Made by a program: the position numbers and the translations under genes. The notes beneath the pieces were generated by a model. The model was not told the DNA's origin. It did no database searches and saw nothing but the letters and a program-made list of their open reading frames with translations. 64,000 bases of DNA from Chitinophagaceae bacterium (GTDB lineage Bacteria > Bacteroidota > Bacteroidia > Chitinophagales > Chitinophagaceae): positions 1 to 64,000 of the forward strand of contig JADJOC010000004.1 of assembly GCA_016713965.1 (NCBI GenBank), given 5' to 3'. Position 1 is the first letter of the stretch. The number at the start of each line of letters is the position of its first letter. This document shows positions 1 to 8,752 of the stretch, in pieces.

Positions 1-231
1 AGTTTAAATGATTTTGGGGATTTAAAAACTGCTATCATCGAAGGTAATGCTACTATGAACGATAAGGAAAGATTTGACCTGGTTGATTTAGTAAATAATA
101 GATTATCTGAAAATTATAAAAAAATGTATTCCTACAGTCGCGGTATTCAATCAACTTCTAAGTTAAGGGCAACAAGCGATTATGAAAGGAATAATAAAGT
201 TGGTTTATACGGAACTAAAGAAAAATATTAA
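1..231 (+). CDS. 3' end of a conjugation-region gene (partial)
   Basis: Reading frame 1 is open from the first base to a TAA at 229-231 and encodes the last 76 residues of a protein whose start lies outside the window. The visible part is hydrophilic and rich in Asn, Lys and Asp, with no membrane segment or motif that I recognise. It ends 25 bp before the next gene on the same strand, and its place just before traJ matches the traI-like slot in Bacteroidota conjugative elements. That assignment rests on position only. Confidence 0.6.
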   Translation, partial: SLNDFGDLKTAIIEGNATMNDKERFDLVDLVNNRLSENYKKMYSYSRGIQSTSKLRATSDYERNNKVGLYGTKEKY

Positions 232-256
232 TTAATATTTAAAACCTGAAAATTTT

Positions 257-643
257 ATGAAAATTGTTATTGCCTTTATACTTACAGCTGCTTTGGTTAA
301 TTGTAATTATAATTCAAAAAGCATATTAATTGGAAAATGGGAAAAAAATTCAAATTCTTCAAGCACCGAAGCTTTTGAAATTACCCAGGAAGGCAATAGC
401 AATTTTTTAGCTACCTACACTTATTTTAAAAAGCCAACTAAATATGTAAAATCAAATGGAGATACAGTTACTATGTCAGCTGGCAGTACTATAAACCATA
501 AAACGGCTGAACTATATTATGATAGCCAAATTAAAGCTTATCGATGGGGTAGGGAAGGAGTTGTGTATATAAATATTATCGATAATGACCATTTGGAAGT
601 AAAATTTCCTGCTAAAACACTTATATACAATCGGGTAAAATAA
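257..643 (+). CDS. Small exported protein of the tra operon
   Basis: A 128-residue protein with an N-terminal hydrophobic segment (about residues 3-16) followed by a cysteine at 16, so it is probably a lipoprotein or an exported protein, although the residue before the Cys is Asn and the lipobox is imperfect. The mature part is small and polar with several Tyr/Lys stretches and no recognised domain; its layout of strands and 'GKW' near the start recalls small lipocalin-like lipoproteins, but I would not name it. It is 5 bp upstream of traJ and surely co-transcribed with it. Function unknown; a periplasmic accessory role in mating-pair formation is inference. Confidence 0.7.
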   Translation: MKIVIAFILTAALVNCNYNSKSILIGKWEKNSNSSSTEAFEITQEGNSNFLATYTYFKKPTKYVKSNGDTVTMSAGSTINHKTAELYYDSQIKAYRWGREGVVYINIIDNDHLEVKFPAKTLIYNRVK

Positions 644-648
644 AAAAT

Positions 649-1656
649 ATGAAATTATTGACTATTGACTGGAATAGTTTTCACGAAATTCTAAAAAACT
701 TATACACGGAATTTATTCCAATGGCAAATACATTAATCGGAGCTGGTAGAGCTATTGCAGGTACCGGAGCCGTATTATACATAGCTAGTAGGATTTGGCG
801 GCATATTGCAAATGCAGAGCCAATTGATTTTTACCCATTATTTAGACCTTTTGTGCTTGGTTTCATTCTTACTATGTATACAACATTTATCGGCTTTATT
901 AATGGTGGTTTACAGCCTGTAGTAGCTTCTACAGAGGCTTTAGTTACAGCACAACAGGAGGATGTAAATAAGTTTCGTGAAAAACGAAAAGAAGCTGATG
1001 CAAAAATGATTGAGCAAAAGAAAAAATTATTGAATGATGCCAGTATTTGGGACGGCTCAATACATACAACTGATGAGCAAGGTAATGAGGTTGTTGTAGG
1101 AGGTGGAGTTTTTTCGGCAGGTGGAGATTTATTAATGTCTCAATTGCAAATTTGGATAAGGGAATTAATGTATGAGATTTTAGATTTTTTATTTCAAGCA
1201 GCATCATTAGCTATAGATACAATAAGAACATTTTTTTTAATCGTTATGGTTATGATAGGCCCCATTAGCATTGGTATTTCAGTTTGGGATGGGTTTAAGG
1301 ATACATTACAATTTTGGATAGCCAGATACATAGTAATCTTTTTATGGCTGCCTATTGCAAATATTTTCACCGCTATTTTAAGTAAAATTCAAGTTTTAAT
1401 GTTAACAAAAGCTATAGCAGAAATGGATAGCACAGGAGATATTGCCTTTACCTCATCGGATTTAATATACATGATTTTTATGCTTATCGGGATTTTAGGA
1501 TACGCTTCAGTTCCACATGTAGCCGGATTCGTTGTACAAAGTGCAGGTATTGGGAGTGCTGGTTCAGCAATGAAGGGTGGGGCGGCAGGTGCTATTAGCG
1601 GAGCATCAACAGGGGCTTCCGTTGCTTCTGCACCATTTAAAATGAATAGAGGTTAA
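649..1656 (+). CDS. traJ: Conjugative transfer protein TraJ (inner-membrane)
   Basis: A 335-residue polytopic membrane protein with hydrophobic segments near residues 35-45, 65-85, 170-200, 215-240 and 265-295, and a glycine/alanine-rich C-terminus. Size, topology and place between the upstream tra genes and traK match TraJ of Bacteroidota conjugative elements, a VirB6-like inner-membrane component of the type IV secretion channel. A charged Lys/Glu-rich stretch (about 105-130) sits between membrane segments. It forms an operon with the genes on either side. The family call comes from pattern and gene order; no alignment was run. Confidence 0.85.
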   Translation: MKLLTIDWNSFHEILKNLYTEFIPMANTLIGAGRAIAGTGAVLYIASRIWRHIANAEPIDFYPLFRPFVLGFILTMYTTFIGFINGGLQPVVASTEALVTAQQEDVNKFREKRKEADAKMIEQKKKLLNDASIWDGSIHTTDEQGNEVVVGGGVFSAGGDLLMSQLQIWIRELMYEILDFLFQAASLAIDTIRTFFLIVMVMIGPISIGISVWDGFKDTLQFWIARYIVIFLWLPIANIFTAILSKIQVLMLTKAIAEMDSTGDIAFTSSDLIYMIFMLIGILGYASVPHVAGFVVQSAGIGSAGSAMKGGAAGAISGASTGASVASAPFKMNRG

Positions 1657-1681
1657 TCTTAATAAAAAAATTATAATAAAT

Positions 1682-2330
1682 ATGTTTTCACAACTTAACA
1701 ATATTGAATCTGCATTTAAAAAATGAGAGTTTTTTAATTGTACTTGTGATAGGAGTTTTAGGGTTTGGTACCTACTGCGCTTTTGCATCTTTTTCTTTTA
1801 TGGATAAACACCGGTCACAGATATATGTATTGTCAGATGGCCAAAGTTTACTACTGGCTAAATCAAATAATATAAGGGAAAATAGACCAGTTGAAGGGAA
1901 AGACCATGTAAAAAGGTTTCATCAACTTTTCTTTTCTCTAGACCCTGATGAACAAGTAATAAATAGTAGGATGAGAGATGCTTTATACTTGGGAGATAAT
2001 TCTGTTCAATCTCAATACCAAAATTTAAAAGAAAGTGGATATTTCACCAATATTGTTGGTGCAAATATTAGCCAGGAGCTAATTGTAGATAGTATCGCTT
2101 TAGATGATAGCCGGTTGCCGTATCATGCTCAATTTTATGGAAAAGTGAAAATAATAAGATCATCAACAATTACTTACAGATCATTGATTACAGAATGTTA
2201 TTTGCGCGACGTAACTAGGACGGATAATAATCCTCATGGGTTTTTAATGGAAAAATGGACTATCAAGCAAAATCAGGATATAAATATTATCGATAGAAGT
2301 ACAGGAGACATATTAAATAAAACACTGTAA
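1682..2330 (+). CDS. traK: Conjugative transfer protein TraK, start region frameshifted
   Basis: VirB8-like TraK: a short cytoplasmic N-terminus, one membrane segment (about residues 17-35), then a periplasmic domain of about 170 residues. The long frame is open only from a TTG at 1704, but an ATG at 1682 in another frame encodes MFSQLNNIESAFK, the expected kind of TraK N-terminus. Removing one A from the A6 run at 1718-1723 joins it in frame to NESFLIVLVIGVL. Read this way the protein is about 215 residues. It is therefore either a one-base assembly error or a true frameshift; the TTG start would remove the conserved leader. The downstream part is intact and lies in order between traJ and traM. 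Confidence 0.8.
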
Positions 2331-2355
2331 CAGACACAACTACAACTAGTAAATA

Positions 2356-2712
2356 ATGAAAAGGAGTAATCAAGTATTCATTGCTTTTGGAAAAAGATTT
2401 AACTCAATAGGTAAACGATGGGCGGCCTGGATGTCAAAAAAAGAAATAGGTATTAGTCCAAAAAGAAAAAAATTGTACTTAATCTGGTTCGTTACGGTAA
2501 TGGTTTTACTTCTGTGGGTGCCGCTTTTTCTTAAAAAAAATAATTCTGTTATAAATGTAGGCTCTATTAAACCACCCATTGAATTAAACCGCAATAACTA
2601 TGCTTCACAATCAAAGAAATTAGATTATTTAATAGATTCTGTAAGAAAAGATTCTATAAAATTTGACAGTATAAAAAATCAATTTGTTAAAAAAAGATTC
2701 TTCAAAAATTAA
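2356..2712 (+). CDS. TraL-like small membrane protein
   Basis: A 118-residue protein with a basic N-terminus (about 1-38), a single membrane segment near residues 39-57 ending in a Leu/Trp/Pro-rich stretch, and a Lys/Asp/Asn-rich C-terminus. It sits between traK and traM, the slot of the small TraL protein in related conjugative elements, 25 bp after traK and 5 bp before traM. Sequence features alone do not prove the family. A bitopic inner-membrane component of the transfer channel is the likely role. Confidence 0.7.
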   Translation: MKRSNQVFIAFGKRFNSIGKRWAAWMSKKEIGISPKRKKLYLIWFVTVMVLLLWVPLFLKKNNSVINVGSIKPPIELNRNNYASQSKKLDYLIDSVRKDSIKFDSIKNQFVKKRFFKN

Positions 2713-2717
2713 ATAAT

Positions 2718-3902
2718 ATGGCAACTGAAACTATTAAAAGGAAACGCAAATTGATGGTGTTTGCTCCCTTATTTATTACACCATTTTTATGCTTACTATT
2801 TTGGGCTGCAGACGGGGGAAAAGGAAAAGTAGATAATATCCAGCAAACAGGATTGAATACTAATATCCCCACTACCACAAATAACCAGATTTTAGGTAAG
2901 GATGCTGCTTATGCAAAAATGTTGCAAGACAGTTTAAATAAGTTAAAAATTCAGCAAGAAAATTATGTGTATTCAAATGATTTGTATAAATCGGCTTTGG
3001 TGCCAACTGGATTAAATACAAGTGTAGGTAACAATGCCCCCGATCCTTTATTAGCTGATGTAAACAAATCGCTCTCGTCAATGGCCGAAGAAATCAAAAA
3101 GTCAGACCAGAGTAATCAACCGGCTCGATCTCCAGCAGAGGAATATGCTGATCAAATGAGAATGACACAGGAATTGTTAAAAGCAGACCCGCAATACCAA
3201 GCTTTGATGGGGCAATTAAATTTAGGCAATACAAAGCCAGATAGTTTAAATGCAAAAGTTGTTTCAAAACAGGAAGAAAATTTTATTCCAGTACAAAATG
3301 AACCTGCCGTTAATGCAGCAATATTTACATTAAACCAGACTGAAGGAGATAAAGAGGGTAGATTCTATAGTGGAACAACTTTTAAGCAAAAGAGAAATGG
3401 TGTTAACACTATTTCAGCAGTAATACATAATGATCAAACTATTAAAGAAGGCACAGTAATCAAGTTAAGGCTTATAGGAGATATAAATTTATCCGGGCTC
3501 ATAATTCCTCGGAACACTTTTGTATATGGTGTAGCTAATCTAGGAGATGAAAGGTTGATGGTTACAGTTAGTAGCATTTCTTATCAAAATTCCATTTATC
3601 CAGTAAAGCTTATGGTTTATGACATTGATGGATTACCAGGCATTAAGATACCAGGCAGTGTTAATCAAGCTGCGGCCAAACAAAGCACTAATGATATTAT
3701 AAATGCCGGTACCGGCAGCTTTGGCTCTTCCGGTGCAGGTGGTGTAACTGTTAACCAATCAACTAGCGCAAAACAACAAATTGTTGGGCAACTCACTTCA
3801 TCAGCTATCGAATCAGGCAAGCAGTTATTATCTAAAAAACTTGGGGAAGTAAAAGTATTTCTAAAAGCCAATTATCACATTTTTTTAAAACAATCTTCAT
3901 GA
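2718..3902 (+). CDS. traM: Conjugative transfer protein TraM (VirB10-like)
   Basis: A 394-residue protein: a short basic N-terminus, one membrane segment (about 13-30), a long Gln/Asn-rich linker, and a C-terminal beta-rich domain (about 190-320) with the phrases IPVQNEPAVNAAIF and TVIKLRLIGDINLSG typical of Bacteroidota TraM. TraM spans the periplasm and links the inner- and outer-membrane parts of the type IV channel, as VirB10 does. A Ser/Gly-rich stretch follows near 330-345. Its stop overlaps the traN start in an ATGA, so the two are translationally coupled. Confidence 0.87.
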   Translation: MATETIKRKRKLMVFAPLFITPFLCLLFWAADGGKGKVDNIQQTGLNTNIPTTTNNQILGKDAAYAKMLQDSLNKLKIQQENYVYSNDLYKSALVPTGLNTSVGNNAPDPLLADVNKSLSSMAEEIKKSDQSNQPARSPAEEYADQMRMTQELLKADPQYQALMGQLNLGNTKPDSLNAKVVSKQEENFIPVQNEPAVNAAIFTLNQTEGDKEGRFYSGTTFKQKRNGVNTISAVIHNDQTIKEGTVIKLRLIGDINLSGLIIPRNTFVYGVANLGDERLMVTVSSISYQNSIYPVKLMVYDIDGLPGIKIPGSVNQAAAKQSTNDIINAGTGSFGSSGAGGVTVNQSTSAKQQIVGQLTSSAIESGKQLLSKKLGEVKVFLKANYHIFLKQSS

Positions 3903-4798
3903 AAAAAATAGCATTATTTGTAAGTATAATGTGTGCAGGAAAAACCTATGCACAATACTTTATACAAAATCAACAAAAGTTTACACCGATAAAAGCGGAA
4001 CAAGTTATTAATATCATGCCTATTGAAGCATCATACGACATGACAACACACGTAGTTTTTCCAAATGAAATAAGCTACGTGGATTTAGGAAACCCTGATA
4101 TTGTTTCTGAAAAAGCGGAAAAAGTAGGTAACGTTTTAAAACTAAAAGCCAATAAGAAAAACTTTGCCGGTACAAATATGACAGTGATTACCAGTGATGG
4201 CAAATATTTCGCTTTCATGGTTTACTATGCTGATATCCCAAATGCTTTAAATATCAAGCTTTCATCAAATGATTTTTCTACTGTAAGTCGCAAAGTCACT
4301 TTAGGTACATATGACAGTACTACAAGCTTCGCTTTATTCGATGAAGTAAAAATGAACGAAGGCGAAATGAACAAGCACGCTTATGAAATAGTCAAAAAGA
4401 AAAGGCACCTTAATCACATAGGCCAGGAAAAATTTGATATGAAAGTTAATATCAAAAATATTTATGTAAAAGATAATGTCCTCTTTTTTAGCTTTTATTT
4501 TAAAAATTCTAGTGAAGTAGATTATGATATTGATTTCATAAAGTTTTATATCAGAGATGCAGAAATAGCAAAACGTACCGCTCAACAAGAATTAGAAGTA
4601 CTGCCCCTTTATTCTTTTGACCCTGATAATACCAATACAATAGTAGGGAAAAGTAAGAATGCAAAAGTGTATTGCTTCCAACGGTTTACCATTCCTGATA
4701 AAAAAATTTTTACTGTAGAAATTTTCGAAAAGAATGGTGGGCGGAAATTCTCGTTTGACATTACCAATAAAGATATTATAGAAGCCATTAAACTTTAA
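3899..4798 (+). CDS. traN: Conjugative transfer protein TraN (VirB9-like)
   Basis: A 299-residue exported protein with a signal peptide ending near residue 18 (AQYF), then a beta-rich body with the segments IMPIEASYDMTTHVVFP and a C-terminal part holding RFTIPDKKIFTVEIFEK. This matches the TraN/DUF4138 family, the outer-membrane-side VirB9-like partner of TraM. The ATG at 3899 overlaps the traM stop by 4 bp and the next gene begins 2 bp after the stop, so expression is tightly coupled. Nothing is truncated. Confidence 0.87.
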   Translation: MKKIALFVSIMCAGKTYAQYFIQNQQKFTPIKAEQVINIMPIEASYDMTTHVVFPNEISYVDLGNPDIVSEKAEKVGNVLKLKANKKNFAGTNMTVITSDGKYFAFMVYYADIPNALNIKLSSNDFSTVSRKVTLGTYDSTTSFALFDEVKMNEGEMNKHAYEIVKKKRHLNHIGQEKFDMKVNIKNIYVKDNVLFFSFYFKNSSEVDYDIDFIKFYIRDAEIAKRTAQQELEVLPLYSFDPDNTNTIVGKSKNAKVYCFQRFTIPDKKIFTVEIFEKNGGRKFSFDITNKDIIEAIKL

Positions 4799-4800
4799 TT

Positions 4801-5376
4801 ATGAAATTCATACTATTAATAATATTTTCTTTTGCATCTTTTTATAGCTCTGCACAGCGTTTATATAGGGGAGAAAGAGGTATCTCAATTACTGCCGGTC
4901 TCCAGGACAATTTCTACTTTAAACAACAGGATAATGCAGGTTTTTTTGCAAATGTTTCTTATAGCATAATTACTAAGAAAAAAAACCGCTGGGTCTTTGG
5001 AGTTAATGGAAGCATAAAATACTATGAATATTTTGGACAGTTTGCCCCTGTATCCCAGTTTGTGGGCGATGCCGCTTTTTATACACCATTTATAAAAAAC
5101 TATCGTAAAAACTGGATTATATCAGTTGGTGTTGGTGCAAATGCAGGATATGAAGTAATCAATGCAGGCTCAAAAGATTTATTCAAAAATGGGGCAGCTA
5201 TTGCTGCAAAAAATCGATTCGTATATGGTGGCTTTGTAGGGCTAGAAAATGAGCTATATATCTCAAATAATGTGGTTTGGATACTAAATTTTAAAGAGCG
5301 CCTTTTATATGGCTCTGATATCGTTAATACACATTGGAATTTCGGAACAGGTTTTAAATTCTCATTAAAAAATTAA
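4801..5376 (+). CDS. traO: Conjugal transfer protein TraO
   Basis: A 191-residue exported protein with a signal peptide cleaved near residue 19 (SSAQ). The mature part alternates aromatic and polar residues (for example WVFGVNGSIKYYEYFGQF) like a small outer-membrane beta-barrel, and its final residues KFSLKN end near an aromatic-rich strand. The size, fold and position directly after traN match TraO of Bacteroidota conjugative elements. It is 2 bp after traN and 4 bp before the next gene. Confidence 0.82.
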   Translation: MKFILLIIFSFASFYSSAQRLYRGERGISITAGLQDNFYFKQQDNAGFFANVSYSIITKKKNRWVFGVNGSIKYYEYFGQFAPVSQFVGDAAFYTPFIKNYRKNWIISVGVGANAGYEVINAGSKDLFKNGAAIAAKNRFVYGGFVGLENELYISNNVVWILNFKERLLYGSDIVNTHWNFGTGFKFSLKN

Positions 5377-5380
5377 TAAT

Positions 5381-5812
5381 ATGAAAAAAAATTTTCATGT
5401 GTTTTTGCTTTTGAGCATACTTTTCATTTCTTGCCAAAAGGAAAATCTACCTATTACAACTAATTACCCATTTTACTTAACAAGTGACCCTATACCAAAT
5501 CAGGTTTATTTACAAAATGGTGCTATTAAAATTCGTCTGTACATTAATAAAACAGGCAATTTTAATCCTACAGAATATTCATTTAGCCATTATATTTTAG
5601 AAGGTAAAGGAAAATTAACAGATACTACGCAAACAGTTAATTATTTCGTTAATGAAGACTATACTGTTAATACCTCAAATGACAAACTAAAAGAAACTAT
5701 TTACTTCAAATATTTGCCCACTGCTATTGTTGCTACTGAAATAACTTTTTTGGTTAAAAACAGCCAGGGCTATTCTGATACATTAATCTACAAATTTAAT
5801 ATCGCCCCATGA
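5381..5812 (+). CDS. traQ: TraQ-like lipoprotein (DUF3872)
   Basis: A 143-residue lipoprotein: hydrophobic signal (about 6-17) followed by the lipobox-like LFISC (Cys18). The mature region is a beta-sandwich-like domain containing NYPFYL, GAIKIRLYINKTGNF and KNSQGYSDTLIYKFNI, the pattern of DUF3872/TraQ. In related elements TraQ follows TraO/TraP; here no separate TraP primase lies between, but a TOPRIM primase is encoded at 54.7-56.1 kb. The stop overlaps the topB start in an ATGA. Confidence 0.8.
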   Translation: MKKNFHVFLLLSILFISCQKENLPITTNYPFYLTSDPIPNQVYLQNGAIKIRLYINKTGNFNPTEYSFSHYILEGKGKLTDTTQTVNYFVNEDYTVNTSNDKLKETIYFKYLPTAIVATEITFLVKNSQGYSDTLIYKFNIAP

Positions 5813-7932
5813 AAATTGTAATTGCTGAAAAACCATCGGTTGCCCGCGATCTTGCCCGGGTATTAGGTGCCAATAAAAAGAAAGAAGGGTATTTGGAAGG
5901 GGAAGGGTACTGTTTTACCTGGGCATTTGGGCATTTAATTCAATTAGCACAACCTGAAAGTTACGGATATGCTGACTGGTCAGCGGACAACCTTCCTATG
6001 TTGCCTGAAAAATTTAAACTAGTAACCAATCAAAAGTATAATCAAGCCAAAAAAAAGTATGAAGCTGATGCAGGCGTATTAAAACAGTTAAATGTTATTA
6101 AAAAACTTTTTATTGATTGCGATGAGATTATAGTAGCTACTGATGCCGGGCGTGAAGGAGAATTAATCTTTAGATACATATACGAGTTCTTGGAATGCAA
6201 AAAACCATTTAAAAGGCTTTGGATTTCCTCACAGACAGATAAAGCCATTTTAGAAGGATTTAGCAAACTACAGGATGGGAAAAAATATGATACTTTATAT
6301 TATTCTGCAAAGGGTAGGAGTGAAGCTGACTGGCTGGTAGGCATGAATGCAACTAGAGCTTTGACTATTTCAAGCGGCATTAAAGGAGTTTTTTCTCTAG
6401 GCCGTGTACAGACACCTACACTAGCTATGATTTGTGAAAGGTATGTTTCCAATAAAAATTTTGTTCCGGAGATATATTTTAAAGTTGTTCTATCATTTAG
6501 TAAAAATAATATTGATTTTACGGCACTTTCAGAAAAGAGCTACAAAAGTAAAGATGATGCTTTAAAAGCTGAAAATGAAGCTAAAACAGTGCTGTATGCC
6601 AATATTTCAAATATTGAGGTAAAGGATAAAAAAGAAACACCCCCATTGCTTTATGACTTGACTTCTTTACAACAGGACGCAAACAAAAAATTTAGTTTAA
6701 GTGCCGACCAAACATTAAAAATTGCTCAAAATTTGTATGAGAGTAAATTAATAACCTATCCTCGGACTGGTAGCCGTTTTATTTCAGATGATGTATTTGA
6801 GAATATAGCCACTTTAATTACTCAATTTGAAAATCATACTTACTTTGGTCAGGCTGCTAAATATTTAAAAGGAAAAAAATTAAACAAAAAATCTGTTAAT
6901 GATGCAAAAGTAACAGATCATCACGCATTACTACCAACAGAAAACATAGCCCCGGAATTAAAGGGGGATGAATTAAATATTTATCACCTTATTGTATCCA
7001 GGCTGATTGAAGCATTTCATGAAGATTGCTTAAAAAAGGTAACCAAAGTTACTATTGATGCTAAAACCATTTATATAGCAAATGGTACCGTTATTCTCCA
7101 TCCAGGTTGGCGCATGGTTAAAAATCAGGAAGAAGAAGAGGAGGAAAAAACAGAAGATAATATCAATATAAAACTTCCTGAACTGATAAAAGATGAACAG
7201 CTTAAAATTATAAGTTCTTCTGTAGACCAAAAACAGACAAAACCAAAACCTATTCATAATGAAGCTTCTCTTTTAAAAGCAATGGAAACTTGTGGCAGGG
7301 AGGTTGAAGATGAAGAATTAAAAGAGGCAATGAAGGAAACCGGATTAGGTACACCTGCAACTAGAGCAGCGATTATAGAAACCTTATTTACCCGGGCATA
7401 TAGAAAGGCAGAAAAAAATTTAGTGCCTACCGATAGGGGAATGGCGGTATATAACTTGGTAAGAGAAAAAAGTATATCAAAACCATTGCTTACCGGTCAG
7501 TGGGAAAAGAAGTTAGAAGATATGCGTAAAGGTGAATTAGAACCTAGTGTCTTTAAAACTTACATTATTGATTATACAAAAGAAATTACTAGTGAGTTGT
7601 TAACCGTAGATAAGGAATTTAAAGCGACTGCAGACAAATTAAATACTGCTGATAATTCAGGTGCAGGTATCTGCCCAGCCTGTAAAAAAGGTAACGTAAG
7701 AGAAGGAAAAAAAAATTATTACTGTACTGCTTACAAAGAGGGCTGCACTTTTAAAATATGGAAAGAAATAGCAGGAAGAAAAATAACTGAACTACAAATA
7801 AAAACATTAATTGAGAAAGGAAAAACTTCTATAATAAAAGGTTTTAAAAATAAAAATGGAAAAGACTTTGCAGCTTCATTAAAACTTATAGAAAATGAAG
7901 TAAAATTTGATTTTCCTGAACAAAATAAATAA
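5809..7932 (+). CDS. topB: DNA topoisomerase III
   Basis: A 707-residue type IA topoisomerase. The N-terminal TOPRIM domain shows IAEKPSVARDLA and ATDAGREGELIF (acidic metal ligands). The active-site tyrosine is Y317 within TYPRTGSR, followed by the conserved DHHALLPT and LGTPATRAAIIETL segments. A C-terminal four-cysteine zinc finger begins at C622 (CPACKKG). TopB relaxes and decatenates single-stranded or nicked DNA and is commonly encoded on conjugative elements. Full length and intact. It overlaps traQ by 4 bp and is the last clear member of the tra operon before a small unknown gene. Confidence 0.95.
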   Translation: MKIVIAEKPSVARDLARVLGANKKKEGYLEGEGYCFTWAFGHLIQLAQPESYGYADWSADNLPMLPEKFKLVTNQKYNQAKKKYEADAGVLKQLNVIKKLFIDCDEIIVATDAGREGELIFRYIYEFLECKKPFKRLWISSQTDKAILEGFSKLQDGKKYDTLYYSAKGRSEADWLVGMNATRALTISSGIKGVFSLGRVQTPTLAMICERYVSNKNFVPEIYFKVVLSFSKNNIDFTALSEKSYKSKDDALKAENEAKTVLYANISNIEVKDKKETPPLLYDLTSLQQDANKKFSLSADQTLKIAQNLYESKLITYPRTGSRFISDDVFENIATLITQFENHTYFGQAAKYLKGKKLNKKSVNDAKVTDHHALLPTENIAPELKGDELNIYHLIVSRLIEAFHEDCLKKVTKVTIDAKTIYIANGTVILHPGWRMVKNQEEEEEEKTEDNINIKLPELIKDEQLKIISSSVDQKQTKPKPIHNEASLLKAMETCGREVEDEELKEAMKETGLGTPATRAAIIETLFTRAYRKAEKNLVPTDRGMAVYNLVREKSISKPLLTGQWEKKLEDMRKGELEPSVFKTYIIDYTKEITSELLTVDKEFKATADKLNTADNSGAGICPACKKGNVREGKKNYYCTAYKEGCTFKIWKEIAGRKITELQIKTLIEKGKTSIIKGFKNKNGKDFAASLKLIENEVKFDFPEQNK

Positions 7933-7937
7933 AAATC

Positions 7938-8303
7938 ATGGGACTAACATTTATTTCATTAAAGCAATTAGAACAGGATACCGTAAATGGACAGCGAGTA
8001 CTAACAGCAATGTTTAAAAATGCTTATCCTGAATTGGGACAAAATATTGATGCATATTTTGGCAATGATAACTTTATATCAAAAGAAGAAATGGCAAATA
8101 TTGTAGAAAAAAAGCAATTTAATGAACGCATACTCAGTAATAATGTAAATAAAAATATTCTATCACACACAGGACATAAAATGTTAACTCCGGCAGATAG
8201 AAAAGTAGGAAATACAGTGAGTAAATTTCTTAAAGAAATATTCATAAGCTTTGGTTTTGTCAAAGTGGGGAAAAAAATAACTAATGGTTTAAGAGTTGAA
8301 TAG
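7938..8303 (+). CDS. Hypothetical protein downstream of topB
   Basis: A 121-residue soluble protein, basic towards the C-terminus, starting 5 bp after topB on the same strand, so it is probably the final gene of the tra operon. No motif or membrane segment is visible. A predicted helical, DNA-associated accessory role would be a guess. It is followed by about 175 bp without a gene that contains a short inverted repeat (TTGGAT at 8377 with ATCCAA ending at 8400) and presumably the promoter of the next gene. Confidence 0.7.
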   Translation: MGLTFISLKQLEQDTVNGQRVLTAMFKNAYPELGQNIDAYFGNDNFISKEEMANIVEKKQFNERILSNNVNKNILSHTGHKMLTPADRKVGNTVSKFLKEIFISFGFVKVGKKITNGLRVE

Positions 8304-8479
8304 ACATTAAAATTATCAGTAGCTACGATTGCTGGATATTAAACCATAATTGACCAAAAGAAAAACAAAAATGGTATTGGATATTTTCTATATAATCCAA
8401 CAAAAAAATATGGATAGGTACTAATTATTAGCCAAGACCGAAATGAGCGGCATATTATTAAAATTAAAATTTTACAAAA

Positions 8480-8674
8480 ATGCAAAAACAAAAAAGACTT
8501 TCGCTTGAAGAATTAAAAGCAAAGTCAAAAGGAATTGAACATCAATTAACCTTAGAAGCAGTTAGAGGTGGTTATATGAAAGCTTCACAGTGTCACCTTA
8601 GCCCATCAGGCGGGGTATTAGTCGATGAATGCACAGGAAAGCCAGTTAAGTATAACCCAGATGGTGGTTGGTAG
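8480..8674 (+). CDS. Candidate RiPP precursor peptide, GG leader
   Basis: A 64-residue peptide with a leader-like N-terminus (LSLEELKAKSKG, then LTLEAVRGG) and a double glycine at residues 30-31, the style of Bacteroidota natural-product precursors. The presumed core (32-64) holds Cys38 and Cys51, Ser36, Ser41, Ser43 and Thr52, a His, two aromatic residues and a C-terminal GGW. It is a free-standing gene with its own upstream region, ends 18 bp before a strong hairpin terminator, and is followed by a gene resembling a RiPP peptide hydroxylase. Precursor identity is inference from leader form and context; the modification and product are unknown. Confidence 0.65.
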   Translation: MQKQKRLSLEELKAKSKGIEHQLTLEAVRGGYMKASQCHLSPSGGVLVDECTGKPVKYNPDGGW

Positions 8675-8691
8675 TTAAAAACAAAGTGCGT

Positions 8692-8725
8692 AATGCGAAG
8701 GAAAAATTTTCCTTCGCATTTTATT
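8692..8725 (+). terminator. Hairpin terminator/attenuator after the precursor gene
   Basis: A perfect 14-bp inverted repeat, AATGCGAAGGAAAA (8692-8705) and TTTTCCTTCGCATT (8707-8720), is followed by TTATT. It lies between the precursor peptide and the hydroxylase-like gene. Such an arrangement would give much precursor mRNA and little enzyme mRNA by partial read-through. On the other strand it would also work for transcripts arriving from the right. Confidence 0.75.
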
Positions 8726-8752
8726 ACTTCATAATTCTTTATAAATAATTAT

